From: Pseudomonas hydrolytica
GTDB taxonomy: Bacteria > Pseudomonadota > Gammaproteobacteria > Pseudomonadales > Pseudomonadaceae
Direction: 5' to 3'
Assembly (NCBI RefSeq): GCF_021495345.1
Contig: NZ_CP099397.1
Location: forward strand, 62,001-126,000
Length of the DNA: 64,000 nt
The notes under the pieces are model-generated. The model was not told the origin of the DNA, did not search any database, and worked only from the letters and a program-made list of their open reading frames with translations. The position numbers and the translations under genes were made by a program. Positions 47,364 through 56,922 of the stretch are shown here, in pieces; position 1 is the stretch's first letter, and the number at the start of each line of letters is the position of its first letter.

Positions 47364-48458
47364 ATGAAAGCCATCAAACAGATGCTCGGCGTCGCCCTGT
47401 GCGGCGCCACCCTGCTCAGCGGCGCGGTGCAGGCCAAGGAGCTGCGCGTATACAACTGGGCCGACTACATCCTCCCGGAGGTGCCCAAGGACTTTCAGAA
47501 GGAGTCCGGCATCCGCATCACCTGGGACACCTTCGAGACCAACGAGGCGCTGGAAGCCAAGCTGCTCACCGGAAACTCCGGCTATGACCTGGTGATCCCC
47601 TCCAACCAGTTCCTCGAAACCCAGATCAAGGCCGGCGTGTTCGCCCCGCTGGACAAGTCCAAGCTGCCCAACTGGCAGAACCTCGACCCGGTACTGCTCG
47701 GCCTGCTGGAGAAGAACGACCCCGGCAACCAGTACGGCGTGCCCTACATGTACGGCACCGTGCTGATCGGCTACAACCCGGACAAGGTCAAGGCCGCGCT
47801 CGGCGACGATGCGCCGGTCAACAGCTGGGACCTGGTGTTCAAGCCCGAGTACATGGAGAAGCTGAAATCCTGCGGCGTGGCCATGCTCGACTCGCCCACC
47901 GAGATCATCCCCATCGCCCTGCACTACCTGGGCCTGGACCCCAACAGCAGCAATCCCGCCGACTACGACAAGGTCACCGAGCTGCTGCTCAAGGTACGCC
48001 CCTACGTGGCCTACTTTCATTCGGCCAAGTACATGACCGACATCGCCAACGGCGACATCTGCGTGGCCATCGGCTACTCCGGCAGCTTCTACCAGTTCGC
48101 CAACCGCGCCAAGGAAGCCGGCAACGGCGTGGTGATCAACTGGCGCCTGCCCAAGGAAGGCGCGCCGATCTGGTTCGACACCTGGGCCATCCCCAAGAGC
48201 GCGCAGAACGTCGATGAAGCCCATGCCTTCATCAACCACCTGCTCGAACCCAAGGTGATCGCGCCGATCAGCGATTTTCTCGGCTACCCCAACCCCAACG
48301 TGCCGGGCATGCAGCTGGTGGGCGCGGAGATCGCCGACGATGCCGACCTGACGCCGACGCCGGAGCTGCAGAAGTCGCTGTACGTGGTGCAGCCGCTGCC
48401 GCAGAAGATCGAGCGAGTGCGTACGCGCGCCTGGACATCGATCAAGTCGGGCAAGTGA
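47364..48458 (+). CDS. Periplasmic polyamine-binding protein (PotF/SpuD type)
   Basis: The 364-residue protein has a signal peptide (MKAIKQMLGVALCGATLLSGAVQA) and the PotF/SpuD signature directly after it (ELRVYNWADYILPEV), with SGYDLVIPSNQFL (about residues 72-84) and YMYGTVLIGYNPDKV in the binding cleft. It delivers putrescine-type polyamines to an ABC importer, which is not encoded here. It follows the amidohydrolase gene by 63 bp, probably as one operon. Confidence 0.92.
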   Translation: MKAIKQMLGVALCGATLLSGAVQAKELRVYNWADYILPEVPKDFQKESGIRITWDTFETNEALEAKLLTGNSGYDLVIPSNQFLETQIKAGVFAPLDKSKLPNWQNLDPVLLGLLEKNDPGNQYGVPYMYGTVLIGYNPDKVKAALGDDAPVNSWDLVFKPEYMEKLKSCGVAMLDSPTEIIPIALHYLGLDPNSSNPADYDKVTELLLKVRPYVAYFHSAKYMTDIANGDICVAIGYSGSFYQFANRAKEAGNGVVINWRLPKEGAPIWFDTWAIPKSAQNVDEAHAFINHLLEPKVIAPISDFLGYPNPNVPGMQLVGAEIADDADLTPTPELQKSLYVVQPLPQKIERVRTRAWTSIKSGK

Positions 48459-48489
48459 GCGTCGGCCGGGCGCCCCGCTGGCGGGGCGC

Positions 48490-49467
48490 TCAGGCAGGGC
48501 GGTTGAAGCGTCGCCGGTAGGCGCCCGGCGACAGGCCGACGCGTTCCTTGAACAGGCGGCGGAAGGAGCTGCCGTCCTCGTAGCCGACCTGCTGGGTGAT
48601 GCGCTCGAAGTTCTCCTGGCTGGCCTCCAGCAGGTGCTTGGCCCGCTCCAGCCGCAGGTTCTGCAGGTACTGCACCGGCGTCTGCCCGGTGGCGTCCTTG
48701 AAGCGGCGGATCAGATTGCGCGGGCTCAGGGCGAAGCGCGCGGCAACCTCGTCGAGGACGATGCGCTCGGCGCTGTGCTTCTCCAGCCAGATCTGCACCC
48801 TGAGCACCTCGGCGTCCTGGTGCGCCTTGTTGAACGAGGCGCTCATGTAGGGCGTCTGCAGGCGCTCGGCGCTGTCGACCAGGAGCTTCTTCGAGCACTC
48901 GATGGCCAGCTGCGGCGAAGCGAAGCGGCGGATGATGTGCAACAGCAGATCGCTGCCGGTGGTGGAGCCGGCCGAGCACAGCAGCTGGCCGTCGTCGGTG
49001 ACGCTGCGTTCGGCCTGCAGCAGCACCCGCGGAAAACGCCGGGCGAACTGCTCGCTGAAGATCCAGTGGGTGGTGGCGCGGCGACCGTCGAGCAGGCCGG
49101 CCTGGGCGGTGACGAAGGTGCCGGTGCACATGCTGGCAATGTAGCTGCCCTGCGCATGGCGCTCGCGCAGCCAGGCGCTCAGCGGCTCCAGGGCCGGCAG
49201 TACGGCGAGGATGTTGAACATGAAGCCGGGCACTATCACCAGGTCGCTGTGCGGCACCTCGCTCAGCGCCCGCTGCGGGGTCAGGCGCAAGCCGCCGGTG
49301 CACTCCACCGGGGCGCCGTCGAGGGAGGCGCTGTGCACCTCGAACGGCGTCGCCGCCGGGTCGCCGGTGAGAAAGCGCTGCAGCACGTTGGCGCATTCGA
49401 GAAACTCCAGCGCCGCCGAGACGCTGGTGGCCGAGCAGCGCTCGGCCATCACCACCGTGACCTTCAT
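48490..49467 (-). CDS. GlxA-family transcriptional regulator (DJ-1/PfpI plus AraC HTH)
   Basis: The 325-residue protein has a DJ-1/PfpI-like N-terminal domain (about residues 1-180, with SDLVIVPGFMFN and ASMCTGTFVTAQAGLLDGRRATTHW) and a C-terminal AraC helix-turn-helix (about 225-325, ending RLFKERVGLSPGAYRRRF). The Cys in MCTGTF sits where the nucleophile elbow of the fold lies. It is convergent with the polyamine-binding gene and divergent from the hydrolase gene. Family members control catabolic operons; the target here is unknown. A GC-rich hairpin at 48470-48489 lies just beyond its stop codon. Confidence 0.9.
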   Translation of the reverse strand: MKVTVVMAERCSATSVSAALEFLECANVLQRFLTGDPAATPFEVHSASLDGAPVECTGGLRLTPQRALSEVPHSDLVIVPGFMFNILAVLPALEPLSAWLRERHAQGSYIASMCTGTFVTAQAGLLDGRRATTHWIFSEQFARRFPRVLLQAERSVTDDGQLLCSAGSTTGSDLLLHIIRRFASPQLAIECSKKLLVDSAERLQTPYMSASFNKAHQDAEVLRVQIWLEKHSAERIVLDEVAARFALSPRNLIRRFKDATGQTPVQYLQNLRLERAKHLLEASQENFERITQQVGYEDGSSFRRLFKERVGLSPGAYRRRFNRPA

Positions 49468-49606
49468 CCTTCCCGCCCCGCTGGCGGAATTATCCGCCTG
49501 TTATTGGTCGTTTTTGCCCATGGTGAGGCGCCGCTGCGCTTCCTAGCATGGCCTCACCCGGGCGCCACTGGCGGCCCGCGACCCATCAGGCAGGAGAACA
49601 GCGGCG

Positions 49607-50449
49607 ATGAAACATACAGCCTACCGGCTCTTCAAAAAACCCTTTTTCGGGCGCTTCATGAAGCCCTGGCGCTGGCCCGAACAGGTCGATGCGGCGCGTT
49701 GGCAGCGTCTGGCGCTGACCAGCGAATCGGGGGCCAGCCTGGCCGCGCTGCTGGGCGAGGCGCACGCGGGGCAGGTGCGCGGCGCGGTGCTGCTGTGCCA
49801 CCCGATGGGCACCGCGGCCAAGGGCTTCTGGCTCAAGCACGGGCATGCCGAACTGCTGCGTGCGGCCGGTTATCACGTGATGCTGTTCGATCTCAACGGC
49901 TTCGGCGAGAGCAGTTCCACCACCATGGACTACCCGCTCGACGTGCTCGCCGCCGGGCAGGCGCTGCAGGCGCGCTACCCGGACCTGCCGGTGGCGCTGC
50001 TCGGCGCCTCGATGGGGGCGGCCATGGGCCTGTGCGCCCTGGCGCTGGCGCAGCATCCGTTCAAGGCGGCGGTGCTGGAGTCGGCCTTCCCCACCCTGCT
50101 GCACTTCTGGCGGCCCTATCCGCTGCCGCGCCTGGGCATCCAGCTCAGCCGCCTGGTCTATCCGGCCGGCGAACGGCGTCTGCGTCCGTTGCATGCCGCG
50201 CAGCGCCTGGTCGGCCGCCCGCCGCTGCTGCTGATCTACGGCGAGGCGGATCGCCACACCCCGCTCGCGGACGGCCAGCAACTGCACGCGGCGCTGACCG
50301 CCGCCACCCATTGCGAGTTCTGGCAGGTACCGGGCGCCGATCATACCCTGGCCTATGTCGCCCAGCCGGAGGCCTATGCGCGGCGGGTGCTGGAGTTTCT
50401 CGATGGCCAACTGGGCGCCGCGGCAGGTTCCGCCTGCACGGCGGCGTAG
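49607..50449 (+). CDS. Alpha/beta hydrolase
   Basis: The 280-residue protein has the alpha/beta-hydrolase fold: oxyanion-hole region LLCHPMGTAAKGFW (about residues 63-76), DLNGFGES, nucleophile elbow GASMGA with its Ser at about 133, an acid in LLIYGEADRHTP (about 208-219) and the catalytic His in GADHTLAY (about 245-252). It has no signal peptide. The substrate is unknown. It is divergently arranged with the GlxA-type regulator across 139 bp and could be under its control. Confidence 0.85.
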   Translation: MKHTAYRLFKKPFFGRFMKPWRWPEQVDAARWQRLALTSESGASLAALLGEAHAGQVRGAVLLCHPMGTAAKGFWLKHGHAELLRAAGYHVMLFDLNGFGESSSTTMDYPLDVLAAGQALQARYPDLPVALLGASMGAAMGLCALALAQHPFKAAVLESAFPTLLHFWRPYPLPRLGIQLSRLVYPAGERRLRPLHAAQRLVGRPPLLLIYGEADRHTPLADGQQLHAALTAATHCEFWQVPGADHTLAYVAQPEAYARRVLEFLDGQLGAAAGSACTAA

Positions 50450-50503
50450 TCCGGGGCGAATATCCGGTCGCCTGTGGTGCACATGGCCTAGGCGGCCCCG
50501 CGA

Positions 50504-50565
50504 CACCCTACGAGAGCGTGCTGCCGCGACCTAGGCGCCAGGCCGTAGGGTGCGCCGCGCGCACC
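50504..50565. repeat. REP-type inverted repeat
   Basis: CACCCTAC (50504-50511) and the full GTAGGGTGCGCCGCGCGCACC unit (50545-50565) form an inverted pair between the convergent hydrolase and LysR genes. The same unit recurs at 45859, 46025 and 54671. Confidence 0.7.
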
Positions 50566-50589
50566 AGCTATCCGGCTCCCGCCGCTCAC

Positions 50590-51492
50590 CTACATGGCCA
50601 GGCCACCCTCCAGCTTGCGCCACAGCAGGCGCACCGCCGCCTTGCGTACCAGGGCGCAGCGGTACAGGCGGATTTCCAGCGGGATCTGCCAGTGTTCGCC
50701 GCCGCAGATCGCCAGCTCGCCACGGCCCAGTTCCGCCGTCACCGACAGCCGCGGCACCCAGGCCACGCCCATGCCTTGTAGCGCCATGCTCTTGAGGCTG
50801 TCGGCCATGGCGGTCTCGTACACCGTGGTCGAGCGCAGGGCGCGCTGGCGCAGCAGCAGATTGACGGAGCGACCGAGGAAGGCACCGGCGCTGTAGGCCA
50901 GCAGAGGCACGCTCTGCCCGCCGTCGAGGTCGAACAGCGGCGCGCCGGCCTCGCCAACCGCGCACACCGGCAGCATGGAGGTGGTGCCCAGGTGCAGCGA
51001 GGGAAAGATCTCCGGGTCCATCTGCAATGCAGCGTCAGGGTCGTAGTAGGCAAGGATCAGGTCGCAGGCGCCTTCACGCAGCGAGTGCACCGCCTCGCCG
51101 ACGTTGGTCGCCACCAGGCGGGTGGTCAGTGGCAGGCCTTCGCGGCGCAGGCGGGCGATCCATTCGGGGAAGAAGCCCAGGGTCAGCGAGTGGGCAGCGG
51201 CGATCGACAACACCTCGCCCTGCTGGCCCTCCAGATTGTGCAGATGACGCACCACTTCGCCGAGCTGCTCGACCAGGCTGCGCGCGGTGACCAGAAACAG
51301 CCGCCCGGCCTCGGTCAGTTCGATGGGGGTGCAGGAGCGATCCACCAGGGTCAGGCCGAGCATCGCCTCCAGGCTGCGGATGCGCCGGCTGAAGGCCGGC
51401 TGGGTGACGAAGCGCTTGTCCGCCGCCTGGGAGAAGCTGCGGGTGGCGGCCAGGGCGATGAAGTCCTCCAGCCATTTGGTTTCCAGATTCAT
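50590..51492 (-). CDS. LysR-family transcriptional regulator
   Basis: The protein (300 residues from ATG 51492, preceded by ACGGAGACGCG) has an N-terminal LysR helix-turn-helix (WLEDFIALAATRSFSQAADKRFVTQPAFSRRIRSLEAMLG, about residues 7-46) and the effector-binding domain. The frame extends eight codons further upstream, but the family begins at MNLETKWLEDF. It is divergent from aspA with a REP element between; a LysR gene beside aspA is an arrangement I recall from P. aeruginosa, so aspA is a plausible target. Confidence 0.9.
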   Translation of the reverse strand: MNLETKWLEDFIALAATRSFSQAADKRFVTQPAFSRRIRSLEAMLGLTLVDRSCTPIELTEAGRLFLVTARSLVEQLGEVVRHLHNLEGQQGEVLSIAAAHSLTLGFFPEWIARLRREGLPLTTRLVATNVGEAVHSLREGACDLILAYYDPDAALQMDPEIFPSLHLGTTSMLPVCAVGEAGAPLFDLDGGQSVPLLAYSAGAFLGRSVNLLLRQRALRSTTVYETAMADSLKSMALQGMGVAWVPRLSVTAELGRGELAICGGEHWQIPLEIRLYRCALVRKAAVRLLWRKLEGGLAM

Positions 51493-51572
51493 CGCGTCTC
51501 CGTAGTCCGGATGCAAGCCGGGGTTGGCCCGTCACGTTGGCGCGGATTGCATCCGGCTGAACGCAGCGCCAA

Positions 51573-51642
51573 GGGTGGGTTACGCCGCATCGCCATCAGC
51601 CTGGCATTTGCCTTCGGTGGTACGTGGCTAACCCACCCTACG
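51573..51642. repeat. REP-like inverted repeat, GGGTGGGTTA type
   Basis: GGGTGGGTTA (51573-51582) and TAACCCACCC (51629-51638) are perfect inverted ends about 46 bp apart, followed by TACG. This is a different repeat class from the GTAGGGTGCGC units and lies between the LysR gene and aspA. Confidence 0.75.
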
Positions 51643-51784
51643 TTTGCTGCTGCTTCGCGGTCACATCGACATTATGCCGATTGTGCATAGGGCAGCAAGC
51701 AACGGCATTGGAGGCGAAACGGCACAAGCCCATATTCTATGGGCATCGCGGCACTCGCCGTATTTCCCAAGAGTCATCTCTATC

Positions 51785-53209
51785 ATGTCCTCTGCTGCAT
51801 CTGTTCGCGTCGAAAAAGACCTGCTCGGCACCCTCGAAGTCCCCGCCGATGCCTACTACGGCATCCAGACCCTGCGCGCCGTGCAGAACTTCCGCCTGTC
51901 CGGCGTGCCGCTGTCGCATTACCCGAAACTGGTGATCGGCCTGGCCATGGTCAAGCAGGCCTCGGCCGACGCCAACCGCGAGCTGGGCCACCTGTCCGCG
52001 GCAAAGCACACGGCGATCAGCACCGCCTGCGCACGCATCATCCAGGGCGAGTTCCACGAGCAGTTCGTGGTCGACATGATCCAGGGCGGCGCCGGTACCT
52101 CGACCAACATGAATGCCAACGAGGTGATCGCCAACATCGCCCTCGAGGCCATGGGGCATGAGAAGGGCCAGTACCAGCACCTGCACCCGAACAACGACGT
52201 GAACATGGCGCAGTCGACCAACGACGCCTACCCGACCGCCATCCGTCTCGGCCTGCTGCTCGGCCACGACAGCCTGCTCAGCGCGCTGGACAAGCTGATC
52301 CAGTCCTTCGCCGCCAAGGGCCTGGAGTTCGGCCACGTGCTGAAGATGGGCCGCACCCAGCTGCAGGACGCCGTGCCGATGACCCTCGGCCAGGAATTCC
52401 GCGCCTTCGCCACCACCCTGGGCGAAGACCTGCAGCACCTGAAACTGCTGGCGCCGACCCTGCTCACTGAAGTCAACCTGGGCGGTACCGCCATCGGCAC
52501 CGGTATCAACGCCGACCCGAAATACCAGGCCCTGGCGGTCAAGCGCCTGGCCATCATCAGCGGCCACCCGCTGACCCCGGCTGCCGACTTGATCGAAGCC
52601 ACCAGCGACATGGGCGCCTTCGTGCTGTTCTCCGGCATGCTCAAGCGCACCGCGGTCAAGCTGTCGAAGATCTGCAACGACCTGCGCCTGCTCTCCAGCG
52701 GCCCGCGTACCGGCATCAACGAGATCAACCTGCCGGCGCGTCAGCCGGGCAGCTCGATCATGCCGGGCAAGGTCAACCCGGTGATCCCCGAGGCGGTCAA
52801 CCAGGTGGCCTTCGAAGTGATCGGTAACGACCTGGCGCTGACCATGGCGGCCGAGGGCGGCCAGCTGCAGCTGAACGTGATGGAGCCGCTGATCGCCTAC
52901 AAGATCTTCGACTCGATCCGCCTGCTGACCCGCGCCATGGACATGCTGCGCGAGCTGTGCATCGACGGCATCACCGCCAACGAGACGCGCTGCCGCGAAC
53001 TGATGGAGAACTCCATCGGTCTGATCACCGCGCTCAACCCCTACATCGGCTACGAGAACGCCACCCGCATCGCCAAGGTCGCCCTGGAAAGCGGGCGCGG
53101 CGTACTGGAGCTGGTGCGCGAGGAGCAGCTGCTGGACGAGGCCACCCTGGCCGACATCCTGCGCCCCGAGAACATGATCGCCCCGCGCCTGGTTCCGCTG
53201 CAGGGCTGA
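51785..53209 (+). CDS. aspA: Aspartate ammonia-lyase (aspartase)
   Basis: The 474-residue enzyme belongs to the fumarase/aspartase family and converts aspartate to fumarate and ammonia. Diagnostic segments are EVPADAYYGIQTLRA (about residues 16-30), the GAGTSTNMNANEVIANIALE stretch (about 102-121), HPNNDVNMAQSTNDAYPT and the SS-loop signature GSSIMPGKVNPV (about 321-332). The frame is open upstream to 51644, but ATG 51785 starts the homologous part. A terminator follows, then a transporter of the dicarboxylate/amino-acid symporter family, a sensible partner for aspartate uptake. Confidence 0.95.
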   Translation: MSSAASVRVEKDLLGTLEVPADAYYGIQTLRAVQNFRLSGVPLSHYPKLVIGLAMVKQASADANRELGHLSAAKHTAISTACARIIQGEFHEQFVVDMIQGGAGTSTNMNANEVIANIALEAMGHEKGQYQHLHPNNDVNMAQSTNDAYPTAIRLGLLLGHDSLLSALDKLIQSFAAKGLEFGHVLKMGRTQLQDAVPMTLGQEFRAFATTLGEDLQHLKLLAPTLLTEVNLGGTAIGTGINADPKYQALAVKRLAIISGHPLTPAADLIEATSDMGAFVLFSGMLKRTAVKLSKICNDLRLLSSGPRTGINEINLPARQPGSSIMPGKVNPVIPEAVNQVAFEVIGNDLALTMAAEGGQLQLNVMEPLIAYKIFDSIRLLTRAMDMLRELCIDGITANETRCRELMENSIGLITALNPYIGYENATRIAKVALESGRGVLELVREEQLLDEATLADILRPENMIAPRLVPLQG

Positions 53210-53223
53210 TTCATCGAATGACG

Positions 53224-53250
53224 CACGCCGCCCCTTGGGCGGCGTGTTCA
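53224..53250 (+). terminator. Terminator after aspA
   Basis: CACGCCGCC (53224-53232) pairs with GGCGGCGTG (53238-53246) and is followed by TTCATTT on the plus strand, 14 bp after the aspA stop codon. Confidence 0.7.
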
Positions 53251-53337
53251 TTTCCGCCCTCGAGCCTGTTCATGGGGCGGCACCGCTGAAGGCCGCGCAG
53301 ACGGCCCCACAAAAACGACAATCCGGGTGTACAACAT

Positions 53338-54591
53338 ATGAGTCAGAGCAATACCGCTTCCCTTTCCCTGCTTGCGCGCGTGCCGCTGTGGCAGCAGATC
53401 CTCGTCGGCCTGGTGCTCGGCGTGGTGGTCGGCATGCTGTCCAAGAGCCTCGCCCTGGCGCTGGCGCCGGTCGGCGCGCTGTTCCTCAACGCGATCAAGA
53501 TGCTGATCGTGCCGCTGGTGTTCGTCTCCCTGGTGGCGGGCATCACAGCCATGAGCGACAGCGCCAAGCTCGGCCGCATCAGCGTCAAGACCATCGCCAT
53601 CTACCTGATCACCACCGCCTTCGCGGTGAGCATCGGCCTGGCCTTCGGCACCCTGTTCAGCCCCGGTGAGGGCATGAACATGGTCGCCAGCGGCAGCGAA
53701 GAGGCCAAGCAGGCGCCCTCGCTGGTGCAGATCCTGGTGGGGCTGGTGCCGACCAACCCGGTGACGGCCTTCGCCGAAGGCAACATCCTGCAGATCATCG
53801 TCTTCGCCATCGCCCTGGGCGTGAGCATGAACCTGATCGGCGAGAAGGCCGCGCCGGTGGCCAAGCTGTTCGACAGCCTGGCCGAGGTGTTCTACAAGCT
53901 CACCGACCTGGTGATGCGCTTCGCCCCCATCGGCGTGTTCGCGCTTATTGCCGGCGTGGTCGCTTCCCACGGCATCGAGGTATTGCTGCCGCTGGCCGGG
54001 GTGATCGGGGTGATCTACCTGGCCAGCATCGCCCACATGCTGCTGATCTACGGCGGCCTGATCGGCGGCCTGGCGCGCCTCAGCCCGCTGCGTTTCTTCC
54101 GCGGCATCGCCCCGGCGCTGGCGGTGGCCTTCAGTACCTCGAGCAGCTCCGGCACCCTGCCGGTGTCCATCGAGTGTGCGCGCAAGAACCTCGGCGTGTC
54201 GCAGGGCGTGGCTGGCTTCGTGTTACCGGTGGGCGCCACCATCAACATGGACGGCACCGCCATCTACCAGGGCGTGCTGGCGCTGTTCATCGCCCAGGCC
54301 TTCGGCATCGACCTGAATGCCGGCCAGTACCTGATGATCATCCTCACCGCCACCCTGGCTTCGGTCGGCACCGCCGGCGTACCCGGCGCCGGCCTGATCA
54401 TGCTCGGCCTGGTGCTGACCTCGGTCGGCCTGCCGCTGGAAGGCGTGGCGCTGATCGCCGGTATCGACCGCATCCTCGACATGGCGCGCACCACGGTGAA
54501 CGTCGCCGGTGACCTGATGACCACCACCCTGGTGGGCAGCAGCGAGAAGGAGCTGGATCGCGAGATCTACAACAGCGACAACGCTGCCTGA
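53338..54591 (+). CDS. Dicarboxylate/amino acid:cation symporter (DAACS family)
   Basis: The 417-residue inner-membrane protein has the GltP/DctA architecture: eight helices with two re-entrant loops, the serine-rich FSTSSSSGTLP motif (about residues 264-274) and the NMDGTA motif of transmembrane helix 7 (about 303-308), plus DRILDMARTTVNVAGD with the substrate-binding Arg/Asp residues. The residue pattern in the last helix resembles amino-acid/acidic-substrate carriers. Being next to aspA suggests aspartate, fumarate or related dicarboxylates as substrates; this is inferred. Confidence 0.92.
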   Translation: MSQSNTASLSLLARVPLWQQILVGLVLGVVVGMLSKSLALALAPVGALFLNAIKMLIVPLVFVSLVAGITAMSDSAKLGRISVKTIAIYLITTAFAVSIGLAFGTLFSPGEGMNMVASGSEEAKQAPSLVQILVGLVPTNPVTAFAEGNILQIIVFAIALGVSMNLIGEKAAPVAKLFDSLAEVFYKLTDLVMRFAPIGVFALIAGVVASHGIEVLLPLAGVIGVIYLASIAHMLLIYGGLIGGLARLSPLRFFRGIAPALAVAFSTSSSSGTLPVSIECARKNLGVSQGVAGFVLPVGATINMDGTAIYQGVLALFIAQAFGIDLNAGQYLMIILTATLASVGTAGVPGAGLIMLGLVLTSVGLPLEGVALIAGIDRILDMARTTVNVAGDLMTTTLVGSSEKELDREIYNSDNAA

Positions 54592-54633
54592 GCAACCGCT
54601 TTCATAGGAGGCCTTCACCAGCCTCAACCTTCA

Positions 54634-54661
54634 GGGATGGCCTCGGCCATCCCTTTTTTTT
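54634..54661 (+). terminator. Strong terminator after the symporter gene
   Basis: GGGATGGC and GCCATCCC form an 8-bp stem around a short loop (54634-54653), followed by eight T residues. It lies 43 bp past the stop codon. Confidence 0.92.
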
Positions 54662-54670
54662 GTGGCCGCC

Positions 54671-54691
54671 GTAGGGTGCGCCGCGCGCACC
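54671..54691. repeat. Single REP unit
   Basis: GTAGGGTGCGCCGCGCGCACC is identical to the unit at 50545-50565. It lies between the convergent symporter and MocR genes. Confidence 0.75.
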
Positions 54692-54706
54692 GCCGGTTGG
54701 CCTGCG

Positions 54707-56173
54707 TTACAGCCCCCACGCCTGGCGTAGCGTCTGCACCGCCTCGACGATCTGCGCCTCGGGCACTGCCGCAAAACCCAGCACCAGCCCGGCGCGGGCG
54801 TCCTCGGCTGTTTCGCTGCCGGGTAGCCAGTAACCGCTCAAGGGGTTCATCTCGATGCCGGCTGCGCGTGCGGAGCCGATCAGCTCACGCTCACGGGCCA
54901 GGCTCTCGACCCTGATGCTCAGGTGCAGGCCGGCCTCAACCGCCGGCAACGGTGAGCATCCGGGAATCGCCTGCGGCCAGGCCTCGATCAGCGCGTCGCG
55001 GCGGCTGCGCGCAGCCTGACGCATGCGCCGCACATGGCGCTGGAAGTGCCCGGCGGCGATGAACTCGGCCATCACCGCCTGGGTGCCGACCTCCGAGTGG
55101 CGTATCTCCAGCGCCTGGCGCCTCGCGAAGCTCTCGGCCAGCGCCGGCGGCAGCACCAGATACCCCAGGCGCAGCGCCGGGAAGGCGAGCTTGCCGAAGG
55201 TGCCGATGTAGATCACCCGCTGCTGCTCGTCCAGCGCTGCCAGTGGCGCGAGTGGTGTACCGCTGTAGCGGTACTCGCCGTCGTAATCGTCCTCGATGAT
55301 CCAGCCGTTGACGCGCTTGGCCCACTCCAGCAAGGCCAGGCGCCTGGGTAGCGACAGGGTGACGCCGGTGGGGTACTGATGCGCGGGCGTGACATAGGCC
55401 AGCCGGCACTCGTTCACGCGCTGCAGGGCGTCGACGTCCAGGCCTTCGCCGTCTACCGCCACGCCGCACAGCTGCGCGCCGGCCACCGCGAAGGCATGGC
55501 CCGCCGCGCGGTAGCCGGGGTTTTCGATGGCCACGCGCTCGCCCGGTTGAATCAGCAACTGCGCGCAGAGGCTGATGGCCTGCTGCGAGCCACAGGTGAT
55601 CAGTACCTGCTGCGCCTCGCAGGTCAGGCCGCGGCTGTTGCGCAGGTAGGCGGCGATCAATTCGCGCAGCTGCAGGTCGCCAGCGGGGTCGCCATAGCCC
55701 AGCCGTGCCAGCGAGGGTTTGCGCCAGAAGCGCGCCTGCAGACGTGACCAGGTCGCGAAGGGGAACAGGTCGAAAGCCGGCACGCCGATACGAAAGGCGC
55801 GCGGTGCGCCCGCGGCGGGCATCGCCAGGTGATGGCTCTGCAACAACTGCAGTGCCGGGCTGGCCGCTGCCGGGGCGACGGCTGCCACCGGGGCAGGCCG
55901 GTGGCGCATCAGCTCGGCGACGTAGGTGCCATCGCCGACCCGCCCGTTCACGTAGCCCTCGGCATACAGCTGGTCCAGCGCGCGGGTCACGGTATTGCGC
56001 GAGATACCAAGCAGCGCGGCCAGCTCACGGCTGGCCGGCAGGCGCGTGCCTCCGGCCAGGCGACCGTCGAGGATGCGCTCTCGCAAGGTCTGGTAGAGCT
56101 GGCGCGCCAGCCCCTGGCCGGGCTGCAGATGAATGCCGGAAAGGTCGAAGGGCAAGGCGGGCGAGCGTTTCAT
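54707..56173 (-). CDS. MocR-type regulator (GntR wHTH fused to aminotransferase fold)
   Basis: The 488-residue protein joins a GntR winged helix (about residues 15-80, with [41 protein letters not shown]) to a class I aminotransferase-like domain (about 120-485). The PLP-binding Lys is in [17 protein letters not shown], and [11 protein letters not shown] and DDYDGEYRY match the cofactor site. MocR proteins use PLP to sense amines or amino acids and often control divergent genes; the PaiB-acetyltransferase operon starts 97 bp away. The ligand is unknown. Confidence 0.93.
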   Translation of the reverse strand: MKRSPALPFDLSGIHLQPGQGLARQLYQTLRERILDGRLAGGTRLPASRELAALLGISRNTVTRALDQLYAEGYVNGRVGDGTYVAELMRHRPAPVAAVAPAAASPALQLLQSHHLAMPAAGAPRAFRIGVPAFDLFPFATWSRLQARFWRKPSLARLGYGDPAGDLQLRELIAAYLRNSRGLTCEAQQVLITCGSQQAISLCAQLLIQPGERVAIENPGYRAAGHAFAVAGAQLCGVAVDGEGLDVDALQRVNECRLAYVTPAHQYPTGVTLSLPRRLALLEWAKRVNGWIIEDDYDGEYRYSGTPLAPLAALDEQQRVIYIGTFGKLAFPALRLGYLVLPPALAESFARRQALEIRHSEVGTQAVMAEFIAAGHFQRHVRRMRQAARSRRDALIEAWPQAIPGCSPLPAVEAGLHLSIRVESLARERELIGSARAAGIEMNPLSGYWLPGSETAEDARAGLVLGFAAVPEAQIVEAVQTLRQAWGL

Positions 56174-56270
56174 GATGGATAAATTGGCTCTATCGAAGTC
56201 GTCGGCAATGGATCTTACGTCAGGCCAATATCCTGCCTAGCATGGCTCCATCACGCCAGGAGATGCCGCC

Positions 56271-56903
56271 ATGTATTGCCCCGCCGCCTTTCGCCAGGAC
56301 GATCTGCCCACCCTGCACGCGCAGATCCACGCCAGCGGCCTGGCCATCGTGACCAGCAGCGGTGCGCAGGGCCTGCAGGCCAGCCATCTGCCGTTGCTGC
56401 TCGAGCCTGGCGAAGGCGAGTTCGGCACCCTGTACGGCCACTTCGCCCGCGCCAATGGGCACTGGCGCGACCTGGCCGCTGGCGCCGAGGCGCTGGTGGT
56501 GTTCAGCGGAGCGGACGCCTACGTGCATCCCGGCTGGTATCCGGCCAAGGCCGAGCACGGCAAGGTGGTGCCGACCTGGAATTACATCGCCGTGCATGCC
56601 TGGGGCCAGGCCGAGGTGTTCGACGAACCCGAGCGCCTGCTCGAGCTGGTCAGCCGTCTCAGCGAGCGCCACGAACAAGGGCGCCCGCAGCCCTGGGCGG
56701 TCAGCGATGCGCCGCGCGACTACATCGACAGCATGCTGCGCGCCATCGTCGGCTTCGCCCTGCCGATTCGCCGACTCGAAGGCAAATGGAAGCTCAGCCA
56801 GAACCGTTCGAGCAACGACCAGGCCGGCGTGCGTACCGGCCTGGCAACGTCCAACAACCCGCGCGACCACGAACTGGCGGCACGGATGAATCCCACCGAC
56901 TGA
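56271..56903 (+). CDS. FMN-binding PaiB-family protein
   Basis: The 210-residue protein belongs to the PaiB family (FMN-binding split-barrel), with FGTLYGHFARANGHW (about residues 51-65), the signature DAYVHPGWYPAK (about 83-94), VPTWNYIAVHAWG (about 102-114) and the C-terminal KLSQNRSSNDQAGV. In Bacillus the pai operon encodes PaiB and an acetyltransferase; here PaiB is likewise followed by a GNAT gene after 19 bp. The operon is divergent from a MocR gene, which probably regulates it. Confidence 0.9.
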   Translation: MYCPAAFRQDDLPTLHAQIHASGLAIVTSSGAQGLQASHLPLLLEPGEGEFGTLYGHFARANGHWRDLAAGAEALVVFSGADAYVHPGWYPAKAEHGKVVPTWNYIAVHAWGQAEVFDEPERLLELVSRLSERHEQGRPQPWAVSDAPRDYIDSMLRAIVGFALPIRRLEGKWKLSQNRSSNDQAGVRTGLATSNNPRDHELAARMNPTD

Positions 56904-56922
56904 TCACCAAAGGAAGGCCCTC

